From NCBI GenBank assembly GCA_964035545.1, contig OZ037770.1, positions 15,040,642 through 15,104,641 on the forward strand: a DNA stretch of 64,000 nucleotides, in the 5' to 3' direction. How positions within the stretch are numbered: position 1 is the first letter of the stretch; the number at the start of each line of letters is the position of its first letter. The notes below the pieces were generated by a model. The model was not told the DNA's origin. It saw only the letters and a program-made list of their open reading frames with translations, and ran no database searches. Origin of the DNA: Bugula neritina (taxonomy: Eukaryota > Bryozoa > Gymnolaemata > Cheilostomatida > Bugulidae). The position numbers and the translations under genes are program-made. Positions 11,845 through 24,300 of the stretch are shown in pieces.

Positions 11845-13340
11845 ATGCACCAGCCATTGGTCGTGTGATTAATAACTCCTTAACAGACGGCAAATGGCAT
11901 ATTGAAGTGACAAAAAACAATCTCTATACAATAGGAATGTTTGTTATACAGTTGTTGGCAATAACAATACACTTCTGCATAATCCAGATGGTATTGTATG
12001 CAGTGGATTAACCGACTATATAAGGAGATGGTGGCTCAGGCAGAATCAGTTTCAGTTTGACAGATCAGCTGCAAGGTTCAACATTTTCTAGAAGATTTTC
12101 AAGTTGCATTTGGAGTTATACTCTCTCAAAAACAAGTAAGGAGCTATTTATTGATTAGAGTAACAGCTATTAAAGTATAATTGAATACTGCCTAACAGTG
12201 CAGAGTACAAAATACAACTTGATTATTGGTTTTATGGTGCGGTATGAAAGACTCAATAATTTTCGTATATTGGTTCTACCCAAAAATAAAACTATCATAA
12301 ATTGCTTTATTAATCTAAGAAAGTTTTAGATTTTAGTTGGTTTTTCAAAAAAATATAATAACTTTATAAGTAGTTTTTTAAATTTTCAAATTTTAGTGCC
12401 ACAAACTTTAGTCTTAAACAGAGGTAGATAAATTCCATTTTTCAGCCTTATAATTATATTTTTCTTTACATTCAGAATTAGTGAAAAACTTATATATGTT
12501 TCAATATCTTTGTGACATAAATTCTTTCCTTTTTAAGCATGTAAACTCCACCAACTAAAATGCTATGCAAATTTCAGAACCGTGCCAAAATTTCTTGATA
12601 AATTCTTTTATAACCCTCCAAAAATTAAGTGTGAAAAAGTAAAACTAAAGAATTTATCCAGCTGTAAAAGTACACACAGCTGGTGAATGTCTATACATGC
12701 AGTTGAATATTTGGCAACCTTTAGGTTAAAAATGTAAATTGCTTATTAAAAATATATGTGTTCAGTTTCATGACTATTTTAGGATGGGTTACGTTAAAAG
12801 AAATGATGATTTCATGTTGGCTGGAGAGGAAATTGAGAGCTGTGCTCAAGACCTCTCTCTACTGCACATCATCTGCCCTAGTCCTCAGGCTATGAAGCAG
12901 GTTCAAGGACAAAGCACTGTTCAGACCACAGCTGCACATTCCACCTGCAACTACCATTCATATTACTACATTACATCTAGCAGCTTCTTCAACTAGTAGC
13001 TGCCAATACATGCCAGACAGAAGCACTCTATAACTCTACTTTGTTAATTTGATAATGTTTTTACTGTATTTATTTTAAGCTGCTTTACCAGTAGTTTAAG
13101 TTGGTGTTTTATAATGTTCCGGTGAATTTGTATTCTGCTTTATTACACTTTTATAGTACATAGATTTCTGTCTGATAATATATTAAATATCTGTTTATTT
13201 TTAAAATACAGCATAAATAACATGGATCACAAAACTAGTGACTTTTACTATTTTCACTCATTTATTCACCAGGACTGCATGCAGTACAGCAAATACAATT
13301 GCCTCATCTCTATAACTTTCAGTTAAACTGTGGCATGCAA
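11845..13340 (+). repeat. Repeat B, right copy
   Basis: This is the plus-oriented partner of 6265-8025 (anchors listed there). It carries the same two exon-like stretches, about 11848-12135 and 12783-12996. After the first, the sequence AAACAA|GTAAGG resembles a donor, and the second is preceded by a good acceptor. Both copies share an in-frame TAG just before that donor. Confidence 0.8.
12783..12996 (+). pseudogene. Exon-like ORF in repeat B, right copy
   Basis: The acceptor CATGACTATTTTAG is followed by an open frame of ~70 codons ending at TAG 12994-12996, nearly identical in protein to 7029-6816. It reads as a 3'-terminal coding exon containing the acidic stretch LAGEEIESCAQDLSLLHI. The family is not recognised. 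A shared upstream stop in the likely preceding exon makes a functional gene doubtful. Confidence 0.35.
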
Positions 13341-14015
13341 GAGTGAGAAAACTGTAAGCAATGCAAACCCCAGTGTGTTAACACGAATACACAGTTAACA
13401 TAGCGTGGTAATGTTACACCAGCTCTGATAGGACACTGAGGAGGGTGAAGCCACACCAACACTATGTTTATATAGATGGTGAAGGACAGGCATTGGCCAG
13501 ATGTGGAGAGGTGGGCGGAGTTAATGCACGTAGGTCAAAGAGCAAAGAAAGGGAAAGAAAGAACTACGTTATCACAGTAGCAGCTTCAAACTGTATGATG
13601 ATGCAAAGAAGCAATCAGGAAATAGCAAATGTGTGAACATTTTCTATATTCTATGTTTGTAATATTATTATATTGCTTTTAGTCGCAATAGAAATGATTT
13701 ATTGAAGTTGATTAAATTGTTAATTTCATAGCAGTTGATTGGCAGGCTGAACGCATCATTATATGTGGAAAAACAACTCCAAAAGAGTAAATGACACAAA
13801 TACACTAAACGGAAATATAGTCATTTTTTCCAGTTTATCAACTATATAAAAAATCATGCAAAAGTCAAGACTGGTTGACTACAAGAAATACAAAAGCCAC
13901 GTTGATCAAACTTGTCTACAAACCTTTCTAAATTTAAATAATTTGAATTATTTTAGAAAAGCTAATGTTAAAGCCAGTGTTATATATAGCCTGTGCCCAA
14001 GGAACCAATAATAAG

Positions 14016-15956
14016 TCAAGGGTCACCTCTCAACTTCAGTTTATCTAAGGCTATTCTCATTGCCTCAATCTCGATGTGAGTGACTTTGCAGCATCCACCT
14101 ATAATCTTAGCACCGTTCCTCACACAAGATGATACAAATGATTCGATATTCGAGAGCTTCGTATCAGCGTCCCAACCTTTCCCACTCTTCCAAAAACCTC
14201 CACTAAAAAGGCAATAGAAAATTTTAGAAACTAGACTGAGTTTCATTGCTGACAGAAAGACGGGGACGGTGACAAACCAACCTGTTAGGGTAGACAATGA
14301 AAGGTTTCTTGTCTCTATATACTTGAAGTGATAGAAGAAGAGACTCCACTAAGTCAGGGGCCACACAGTTCACCCCGACATGCGTTATCTGATCACAGTC
14401 TATGCCAGACTTCACGGCATCTACTAGCAGCTCACCATGCGAAGTGTGCAAACCATCCTACACAACAGAGGAGACAACTGCAAAATACAGATGACAACTT
14501 AGTATAGCACAAGTATTTAGAATAGAGGAAAAAAGATTATTTGATAAAGTAAAATAAATGAAAAATAGAAAAAATGTAATGATTAGAAAGACAACATTCT
14601 CTATTCTAGATAGCCAAACATTTTCAGCTTCTTTATTGCCGTTTAATATTATACAGACTGCTTGGGAAAGACAACTCTATAGTGAGCCTGGTATGTAAAG
14701 CTGAACAAAATATTAGAGTTATCTTCTCACAAAAACTGGCATCATAGAGAGAGATAACAATCCCAAATAATATACATTGGAGAACAGCAGCAATGCAAGT
14801 CTTGCAGTATACTGAAATAAACTCTTCGTACAAAGTTAGAGTAAAAGCCTGAGCACATTTCCCTACCTTACATGTAAAAGAGAGCCAGGCTTTCTGCTGA
14901 GGGAACTCCTGTTGGAGGAGCTGCACCAACGCCTCGCCCTCCTTAGCTCCTGGTATCGTCTCAAAGGCAAACATGTCCACTCCGGCCTCTGACAAAGCCT
15001 ACAGAACAGCACGTCTCGACTACAACAAGTTTACTAACATACTGAGAGGGAAGGAGAGAGGGAGAGAGGGAGAGTTCCGTCTCACCTGGAGCCGAGGTCT
15101 ATGCCAGTCCATGAGCTGCCGCACAGTCATGCTGTCTAGGTAATCACCTGTGTACTCCGATCCATCATGCTGACACGCCCCATAAGGTCCAATAGAGCCG
15201 GCAATAGACCTTTACAAACACACAACTTCCGGTTTAATATTGCAACACAATAATTTCAAACTCCGGGTGCACAAAACTCTAACACATAACAAAAGTAGGC
15301 AAAAGTGTGAATTCCCAACCCATGATCCAACAACTTACACACTGCGTCCGGTATCTCTTTCACACTCCTCAACTAGAGGCTTGACTAATTTAGTTACAGA
15401 TTCCTGAATATATTGAAGAGTTTTCTCCCCTGACAGGCTGAGATAATCTCTAAATCCTTCGATAGATACCTGGTAAGTATTCGTTTCAAGAATATCTGCA
15501 CCGGCTTTCAAAAACTGTTGGTGTGCATCTGCAATTTAGTAATTATAGTACCATAATGTGCTTGAATTGCATCAAAGTTTGAAGCATTAGCTTTATAATA
15601 AGTTAATATTTTAGATAATACAAAATGAAAACAATTTATGATCAAGTAAAACTGGAGACCTGCTCACTTAAACACTGAATGACCTTGACCTGCTGGATGA
15701 CTAATTGAAATGACTCACTTTGAATAGCTGTATGACTCACTTTAAATGAAAGTATGACTCAGTAGAACATTGAATGACTCACTTTGAATGGCTGTATGAC
15801 TCACTTTAAATGGCTGTATGACTCACTTTGAATGGCTGTAGGATCGGTGTGAAGAAGACGAGCGCTCCATAAAGGATCAGAGTCGATCGATGAGTATCCA
15901 TTGGCTACAAGTTGCGAAGCTAGTCCACCATCTAATATTTTACAAATGCCATCCAT
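14016..15956 (-). CDS. Homocysteine S-methyltransferase
   Basis: Predicted enzyme of methionine metabolism that moves a methyl group from S-methylmethionine or S-adenosylmethionine to homocysteine. Exons on the minus strand are 15956-15827, 15528-15339, 15209-15086, 14998-14867, 14457-14282 and 14202-14016. Phases join exactly to 312 codons plus TGA, a normal length for the stand-alone family. The N-terminus has [10 protein letters not shown] and DPLWSARLL. The middle has [20 protein letters not shown] and [17 protein letters not shown]. The C-terminal half has the zinc-site motifs GVNCVAP and GGCC, which supply the three cysteine ligands expected in this family, followed by TH. All catalytic landmarks are intact. 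It is not a cobalamin-dependent methionine synthase, because the other domains are absent. Its first intron begins with tandem copies of the exon 1 donor junction. Confidence 0.93.
15713..15840 (-). repeat. 22-bp repeat of the exon 1/intron 1 junction in the methyltransferase gene
   Basis: On the gene's strand, the last bases of exon 1 plus the donor (CAGCCATTCAAA|GTGAGT) recur in the intron. GTGAGT starts at 15826 (the true donor) and again at 15804, 15782, 15740 and 15718. The first three are exactly 22 bp apart, and some copies are degenerate. Confidence 0.85.
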
Positions 15957-16291
15957 TTTATTTCTTTTCTAATAATGAATTGTAAATTACATATTTCTCA
16001 ACATAATTTTGTAATTCATAAAACTGCAGCTAATGGACGTGAATATTATTATAGCAATTTTAAATATTGAACTTTCAAAGAAAATTACTTTTGACGTTAC
16101 CTTGTTCAATCTTAATTTAAAATTAACTTTATCGTAATTACATATTTTATCTTATAGTGCCTAGAATGACAATTGATTTTTAAGCATTTCGAAGATTTGG
16201 TAAACTTTTGAGATTTTGAGACTTATATCATTATAATAACTATAAGGCTAACCATTTGAAACAGGAAATGTCAATGTTATTGAAAAATAAT

Positions 16292-16364
16292 TGCCCCCAC
16301 TGAGAATCGAACCCGAGACCTCTGGCTCGCAAGCAAGTGTGCTAACCATTACACCACGGGGACC
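16292..16364 (-). repeat. tRNA-like sequence (tRNA-derived SINE head or tRNA pseudogene)
   Basis: The minus strand has an A-box-like TGGTGTAATGGTTAGCA and a B-box GGTTCGATTC, with tRNA spacing and about 73 nt in total. The acceptor and T stems contain mismatches and the anticodon stem does not pair cleanly, so a functional tRNA is unlikely. A second member on the plus strand at 46323-46395 shares AACCAGAGGTCTCGGGTTC-type sequence. That supports a dispersed tRNA-derived SINE family. Confidence 0.6.
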
Positions 16365-16659
16365 ACTGGGTAAACTCAACACTACAGTTATTATTGCAAT
16401 TATTGTTCACACGCAAACAATATTTACCACAACACAATAAGTATAAATTTTATTATAACTACAGCCATAGGAATAAGTAGAACTTTGATTGTCAGTGTAA
16501 CTGAGTGATTGCAATACTTATTCAAACTGTAACTACACATCATCATGATAATAACAATAAGTATAAGTATAAGTCTAAGAGCATAAGTATAACTATAAGA
16601 GTATGATAAAAATGTGGCGTTGACGACTGTACATTTACTTGGTGATTTACAGTATTACT

Positions 16660-16825
16660 ATTAGTATGACTATTAATACTGTTACTTTAGACTTAGTTTT
16701 ATATTTACAATTACTATTAATATTAGTAATACTAACAGTAATAGTAAATAGTAAATACTAATAGTAATAGTATTACTATTAGTAATACTAATAGTAATTA
16801 CTAATAGTAATTACTAATTAGTGTA
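16660..16825. repeat. ATTACTATTAGTA-type low-complexity repeat
   Basis: Imperfect alternation of ACTAATAGTAAT and its complement makes a partly palindromic AT-rich tract. It lies between the methyltransferase start and the eIF4G promoter. The remaining sequence from 15957 to 17250 shows no gene. Confidence 0.7.
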
Positions 16826-17279
16826 TTTAAATTCAAACATTTATTTTTAGTTTTTCTTACACTTACAGTTACAGAATACAGTTAAATCTATTAGTATTTT
16901 TAAGCTCAGTCATGTTACTGTTAGTGTCAATAATAAATTACATATTTAGTTATTTTAATTTGCTATATTCAAAATCAAATTCAATATGAAATGAATTTAT
17001 TGAAATTGAATGAAGAATAAGAATGAGAATGTCAGTGATTCATTCAAACTCAAAGTCAATACTTATACTATAAATATTAATACTATCATCTATAATTCGA
17101 AAGTATGGGCAGTGACAAAAATGGAAAGTAATAACTAAGCTAAACTAAGAGTAAGACTTGCTGTAAAAGTCTTAATTCACAATATTTTTGATTTAATATA
17201 TTATTATTTTCACTCCTCTGCGCACGTGGTAAATTGTTTTTGAGTCGCAATAATGAGCCTGAATGGACAATTCGTTGCG

Positions 17280-17377
17280 CATGTACGCCCACTATAGAGT
17301 GTGTCAAGGCTGAATTAGCGGAAACTACCAGTCGTAATTGACCGCATCAAATCAAGCTGTCCCCAACAAGCGTTCTG
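17280..17377 (+). promoter_or_regulatory. Probable eIF4G promoter region and 5' non-coding exon
   Basis: A GC-richer island around 17215-17375 ends in a good donor (GTTCTG|GTGAGT at 17378). The next acceptor, TTTCAG at 18369, begins the exon that carries the eIF4G start codon at 18400. I infer a 5'UTR exon ending at 17377 and a ~990-bp 5'UTR intron. The transcription start is not defined by sequence alone, and no clear TATA box was seen. RNA 5' ends would settle it. Confidence 0.45.
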
Positions 17378-18399
17378 GTGAGTGAAATGTGACTTGAAAT
17401 AAAAATCCTACGTCATCCTGTTAATTCATTCATTTTCAGCGTTAATTTGACCCAAACAATGTATATTATTGCTTATTAATAAATGGTATTGGTGTCTGTT
17501 ACAGGGACCAGCATGGGTTTTAATCAGTAAAAGTCCATTTCCTTGGAACATCGGACATTCACATTGATTGGAATTGAAACAATCCTCATTATAATATTTG
17601 CATGTAAGAATTACATAAATGTCACGGTATTAGTTGCTATGCCACAAATATTTATACTCTATATATTAGTTACTTGCTAATAGGTTTATTGTATCAGAAC
17701 AATTTATTTTTGCGCAAATTTAAATTATTTGACATTTTCATTTCGACTTAGTTTCAGTTTCACTGCTAGTGCCAACGCACCACTCTCGCTGTGAGTTTTG
17801 AGTTTAGCCCAAGCGGAGGACGATTGTAGTCTATTTATATAAAATAGTTTTAATTAATCTTAAATAAAAAATAGAATACTAATAGTAATAGTAGTAGTCT
17901 AGAGTATGAACTCATAGTCATTTTGATAAGTTTGCCAAAGTGGTCTCAAAATGAAAATCGAGTCACTAACATAATCTGTGATGTAAGAATTACTGTTAAC
18001 TGAGTTACTATTTAGAGTTAGTAACTTACTATCAGTTAACATTTTCAAAGGATTCACTTATACTTTGGTCTACAATCATTTTCCTTACAAATTCATTCTG
18101 AAAGTGCATGTAATTGTATGCCAATTCGAACTATGACTATGCTTGCTAGTAGTAATAGCATCAGTAATTAGAAACAATTCGTTTGATTCAATGGAAAAAA
18201 TATCCATGCTGTTCTGGACTTGCTTTAGAATGTAGATAGTCTCATGGTATATTAGTAGTTTTATGTGAGGCAAGTTTTAAAATCGTCACATATACCATTA
18301 AAACTGAGTGCCAAATTTTGATTATTTGATAGGAAACAGTTTAAACTAAACTCTGCTTTTCTGTTTCAGCTCTGTCACTTCATCAAACAAGAACGGAAT

Positions 18400-21300
18400 A
18401 TGGCGTCTTTTGCGCCAACTGGCAGACAGGTTTGTTAATAGAAGTTCATCATTGCAAGTGGCTCATTTTTTTGGTGACTGGGCATCTAATTTATTAATTC
18501 AGAATGCAAATTCAATAGGAAAATACAGACAGCAATCTGTTCTTTTCGGTGAAATGATTCTGTATTATTGTAAACCAGCGTTGTAATTTTAGGAGTGTTT
18601 TATTTTATTTAGTGCATTGGCACATATGGAAAAAAGTTAGATTACTTAAAATTCATGAGCATCTAACTTTTAGTAGTGTTCTAGTGAGTTTAGAGACGCT
18701 CCTGCTACAATAACATTCAGCTTCCTTTGCCAAAATGTCAAATCACAATCTAGTTTTCCAACAGTGAAAACATGATCTTGAAAGACACTTTTTATGGCTA
18801 CGAGATGAACACAAACCTGTGTTATTCACTAATAGTTTGAACAAAAATTAGTGAATTTAATTTGGTTTATTTGTCAACACTTCAAAGCAGAAATATTCGT
18901 AGCTAGAATTTTATTGAATGAATGTATCAAGTGAAAATTAAAGTGAAGTAACCATGAAAACTTGTCTCTACTTTCTTTCTCTTCTCATGATTTTATTTTT
19001 ATCTGGTAAGTTTATGTAATTTATTTCGATCTGCTTTAGTTACACCAATAGACGGTAGTTTTCAGGATACACTTTGCTCCCCTTTTCTGTAACATATCTT
19101 TAGGGTATTCAGTTTATGGTAATATTACAGCTGGTTTGTGGCTTTAGTTGAAAACTATACTTGTGTGACCTTTGCTAGCATATAGAGCTGTTAACTGCTG
19201 TTCACTCATTGCAGGGTCGGCCACCCAGGGCTCAGCACCATAACACACACCCAAGAGGGCAGCCCCAAATGCAGCCTCAAGCAATGCCCATGCAAGCACA
19301 CATGCCGCCCTACATCTATATGACTACCAACATGCCGCAGGTGGGAAAGCTGTTTTGGTCATGGTTGTGCTGTTAGTTCTGGTAGTGTGTCTGAGACTTG
19401 TGTTGGTGCTCACTCTAGGATTATCACCATTGAACAATTGAATTGGATTTTTCGCTGCTGAACAAACATGGTAGAAAGTGACCTAATTGGCTGATTTCTG
19501 TTTAAAGTGCCGGTTTTATGTTTTTATTTCAACCAATTGTACATTTGATTCAGATTTGAAAAGGAAACAGTTTATAACAAGGCAGTAAAGTCACTTGGCA
19601 AATACAATTGTTCAATTGAGTTGATGTAGCTGTATGTGAATAGGAAGGTTATTATACTATTAAGGGGACTTGTTTTAATCTAATACTAAGCAGATTAAAC
19701 ACAATCTACTCATAAATTGTTTATTATTCTGGTGCTTTTTTATTTTGGGGTTTTGTTATCGGTTCCCCTCACCCCATCAACTCCATAAAACCAGCTGGTT
19801 GGAATTGCTCCCTCAAAATTCCCCTCTTTCATCTATTCTTGGCACCTTTTCTATGTGTTCACAGTTAATATTGATCTTTGATAAACTTGTTTATTTATGC
19901 TGGGAAATCCAGTCTCCAACTCCGTTGGCTCACGTGTGCTTCGCGTGACGTAACGGAATGATTCACGGCTTTGTGCTCCTATGCCATGTCTATATTCACA
20001 ATGACTTGACACTATTATGGCGGCGCAGTGTAACCACGGCACCTGCTTGTTCTGTATGTACCTCATCTTCCACATCACACTGGTAGCTCTCTACCTGTTA
20101 TGTTAGGGCCATAATTACTGTGTGTAGCTGTACTACTGGTATACATTGCTGCCTATACCCAGTTAGTGTCATCTAATACTACACCAGTACAGGTTACTAG
20201 TGTTCCCGACTACTGAATGAAGTCTGCCCGCGTGTAACTTGGACATAATGTATTATTTACAGCTCAGTGTGTGTATATAACAGATGCTGTGTACTAATTA
20301 GTCAGTTATTCATCTAATCTTTACTATTATATATTTTCTGGCTACTGCATGGGATTGATTAAACTGAGTAGACACTGCTACTTCTATTACCACTAGTACT
20401 ACTACTACTAGTACTAGTACTACTACTATCACTAACACTACTAGCTCTACTAATACTACTACTAGTACTACTACTATCACTAACACTACTAGCTCTACTA
20501 ATACTACTACTAGTACTACTACTATCACTAACACTACTAGCTCTACTACTACTACTACTACTACCACTACTAGTATTACTACTACTAGTACTAGTAGCTC
20601 TACTAATACTACTACTAGTTCTTTTAGTAGTACTAGTTCTACTGTTGTCATAGTGATCATAGTTGGCAATAAGTTTTCTGGGAAGCCATTAGCCAGATTA
20701 GCTGTACTCCTGTTATTTTAACCTGGTCATAGTTGTACGAGTTTATTAGACATTATGAGGTGAATATTACCATAGAATATAATTTATAGTCAACTCTTAT
20801 TTTCTTGTTTGTTTTCCTTCATTTCATTGTGACTTTGGGAACCACAAGCTAAATTTAGGGTGGTAATTCCCTTTCAGTTACATAATGTTTGGGTGCACTG
20901 TAATTAGCCTCAGCTGTATATAAAAGTGCAGTATACCACCAGCAGCCAGATGGTCTAGCTCTCTGGGAGATCGTACGGTAGCTGAGTTCTGGTGCAGTGT
21001 TTGAGTAACTAAGAGGTGCATATAATAACACTGGGCTTTAAATCCGTTAGCACCCGGCTCCTTGGCTCTCTCTTGTCCAGTTACGTAATCGCTATTGTCA
21101 ACCTGGTCTATTCATATAAATAGAGGGTGGGGGTTGTTTGATGCCCCCTCCCATGCCTAAATGCTCTGAGGCTGTTCAGTGATGGGTGGCCACTGCTTAG
21201 CCTTAGGTCTTGTATCCTCTCACAAAGTATCCACACGTACTTAGTAGTGTATCCAGCATTCACCTGCTAGTAGCTTTCTCACTGAACAAAAGGCCCTTTT

Positions 21301-24300
21301 CATTCAGAGAACTGGCTCTAAATTTCTGCTAGTTAATCCCTGATATGTGTAATGCCCATGACACACTACAGTCGAAACTCGACTGTGGCTGCCATTTTGG
21401 AGCTGCTCGCGCATACCTTCAACGTCACGTCCTACTTTTTGCTGGTCACACTACAGTTCACTACGAACGATGAAAGCTAACTGTCTCTAGTCTCGCAGTA
21501 AACTTGTAAACCAATAGGAATGCCATAAACCAGTTTCTGCAGTATCCACAGTAACCAACAATTAAATTTAGCGCAATTTTTTGAGATTTACTAGCATAAT
21601 TTAATAAGATTTTCTAGTTATTTTTATTCTAATTTACTAGCTTCAATTATTCAAAATTACTAGCTTTATTTAATGATATTACTTAGCTTTATTCAAGCTC
21701 ATTCACTAGCCTAAAGAACTAAATAGTACGCTAATAAAATTCAACCAAATTAGAAAAACTAAATATGCAGATAAAATTCAGCAAAATTTATCTAATGAAT
21801 ACTTATTTTCATGATTTATTGAAACTTTCATACATAAACTGTTCATAATTATTTTAAAAGTAAAATAATATAATTTTCGTAGAACCAAATCAAATAATAA
21901 TGCTCGCTAGTAGCACGTGGAAAAAGTAAAAGCACTTAACCAATCATGGTTTACCTGGCCAGTCAGTGATTGGCTGATCGCTCAACTTCAGCGATGACAG
22001 TTCAACATGTCGAACTTTCATCGCATCGCTAAAAACTGACAGTTGCGTTCAGAAATCAGACAGTTGTGACGTCACAGAGGTCATCGCTTAGCCTCGAAAA
22101 CGCGTTCAAGATGGCCGTTTTGACTGTAGTGTGGCAGCCCCATAAGCCTGCACAGATATAATGTTTCTATAAGCAGCTCCGAGCTGGTGGTGAATGAGTG
22201 CAGTAGTTTGGGAATCTCGAGTTTAAGGTTAGGGACACAACTCCAAACACCAGACACCCCACACACACACACACCCCACACACACACAAGTGTGGGGGTT
22301 TGTGTGCTGCAGACATCTACCTAGCAACTTGGGAATATCCATCTCAGGGTTGGTGCAGGACCTCCTATTTCTACAGTAACCTGAGTTGCAGTTCAAAGGG
22401 AGTATAGAATGTTAGCTCGGTTTCCCAAGCCATGTGCTTTTGCGGTCTTTATTTCCTCAAAGTAGCTACTAGCTTGCAGGTTGTTGCTAGGGAAGTCTGA
22501 TGGACTCAACTCACTTGATTTGCTAACAATAATGATGCCATTCAAATGTCGAACCCATTCAATAGTGCTTGCAATATGACACCAGAACTCTAGAAGTTCC
22601 CTCGTTATGAACTATTACTACTACTACTTCTACTACTAGGAAGAAGTAGTCCCTTTTATGTTGCGTAAAGCAGCAACAATTCCTTCATTTCTGTTGAATT
22701 TCTTTTACTTAAATCGCCTGTATTAAAGTCTTTAAACCTCTGGGGTTCCTGTCAAGCCTCTAGCTTAGCTAGTCTTTGTTGGGGGGGGGGGGGTTAGGGG
22801 TTACGATTTACTCTGAATCTTAGCCTACCATTCCTGACAAGAAGTGACTTTGGTGTTGAGCATTTCCTAAACAAGTTGTGACGTGTGCCAAAGTTGTCCT
22901 CTCTCCCCACTTGTCTAAATGCAAGTGTTTGTCTAAAGGCCTGGCTTCACACTCGTAAGAATCACACGAAATCGTGTGACAATTTTCGTGAGTTATCCTC
23001 TCGTTGTGATCGGCCACATACTCGTCGGACGAAACACATAATAAATAGTCTGTTAATGAGTCATCCACGAGATACAAACAGCAGAAAATTGCCAAATAGA
23101 GAAACGTGATAGAAATGAAATAATTACTGTTGCTAAAATTCTATTGACCGATCAAATGGTATTTATCGTTGATTGTGCTTTTTCGTCTTCGTTGTGTACA
23201 CCCAACGAAGATGATTTCGTTTAAATTCTCTCAAATTTTCTCCTACGATTGTGTTTTAGTGTCAAATGGACGATTTCATGTAATTCTCACGAGTGTGTGG
23301 CCAGGCCTTTACATTGTGTGTGGTAAATAAAGTACGTAGTAAAATTTTGAAGGATGGCTTCTCTTTTTATCTGATAACCTTTGCTGGTTTGATTGTTTTG
23401 TTGAAGAAACGACAGTTCTAAGAATGTTTTGGTATATCAATATATATATATACATATATATATATAATATTAATATTATAATAGTATTACTATATATACA
23501 TATAATACTATGATAATATTACTATATATACATATAATATTATAATAGTATTACTATATACATATAATATTCTGATAGTATTACTATTTCTGTTTGGCAG
23601 TTTCCGAATCAGCAAGCATATATCCAGGGTTATACAACTCCTCAATTCATCTATCAACAGAATGCTAATCCTACAGCTATGGGCCAGCAACCAGGTGCTA
23701 GCGCCTGTAAGTATTCTACTTAACCTTTATATACTTACCTCTGTATACTTACCTCTATGTAATTACCTCTATATACTTACCTGTGTATACTTACCTCTAT
23801 GTATACTTAAATGTGTATACTCACCTGTGTACACTTACCTCTGTATACTCACCTCTCTATAAAAATGGAGAAAGTTTCCAGTATCCAACACATTCATTCT
23901 CATTCAACTCATCAAATCTAACACAGTTGTGCTACATGTTAAGGTGAAGCAGTTTTCATCTGTTGATATATTGGCTAATAATTTGACAGTTTCTGCATAT
24001 ACTAAAGAGACGGGTTACTTGAGGACTTGATCAGTGCATTTAGTTGGTGGCTCAACAAGTTTGGTGCATTTTTTGGATAAATCAGTTATGAGATTGAAAC
24101 TTGACTATAATGGAAACCAGGAAAAATTTGCACCAGCTTTATTGTATGCAAGACAGCATAATAGAGTTATCCCCTCTTATTGTCTCCAAGGTGATGAATG
24201 TAGTGACCTGGGTAGAATTATAAACTTATTCTAATGTCATACATCTACTTGGATGCCCTGATATTTGGCTCCACTTGTTTCGTCCTTCAGTTTATGTAAA

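Noticed and set aside
16292-16364. Functional tRNA gene
   Set aside because: A- and B-boxes are present, but the acceptor, anticodon and T stems have several mismatches, and a second degenerate copy exists elsewhere.
20310-20669. Val/Leu-rich 119-residue minus-strand ORF
   Set aside because: It is the translation of a trinucleotide repeat tract in an eIF4G intron.
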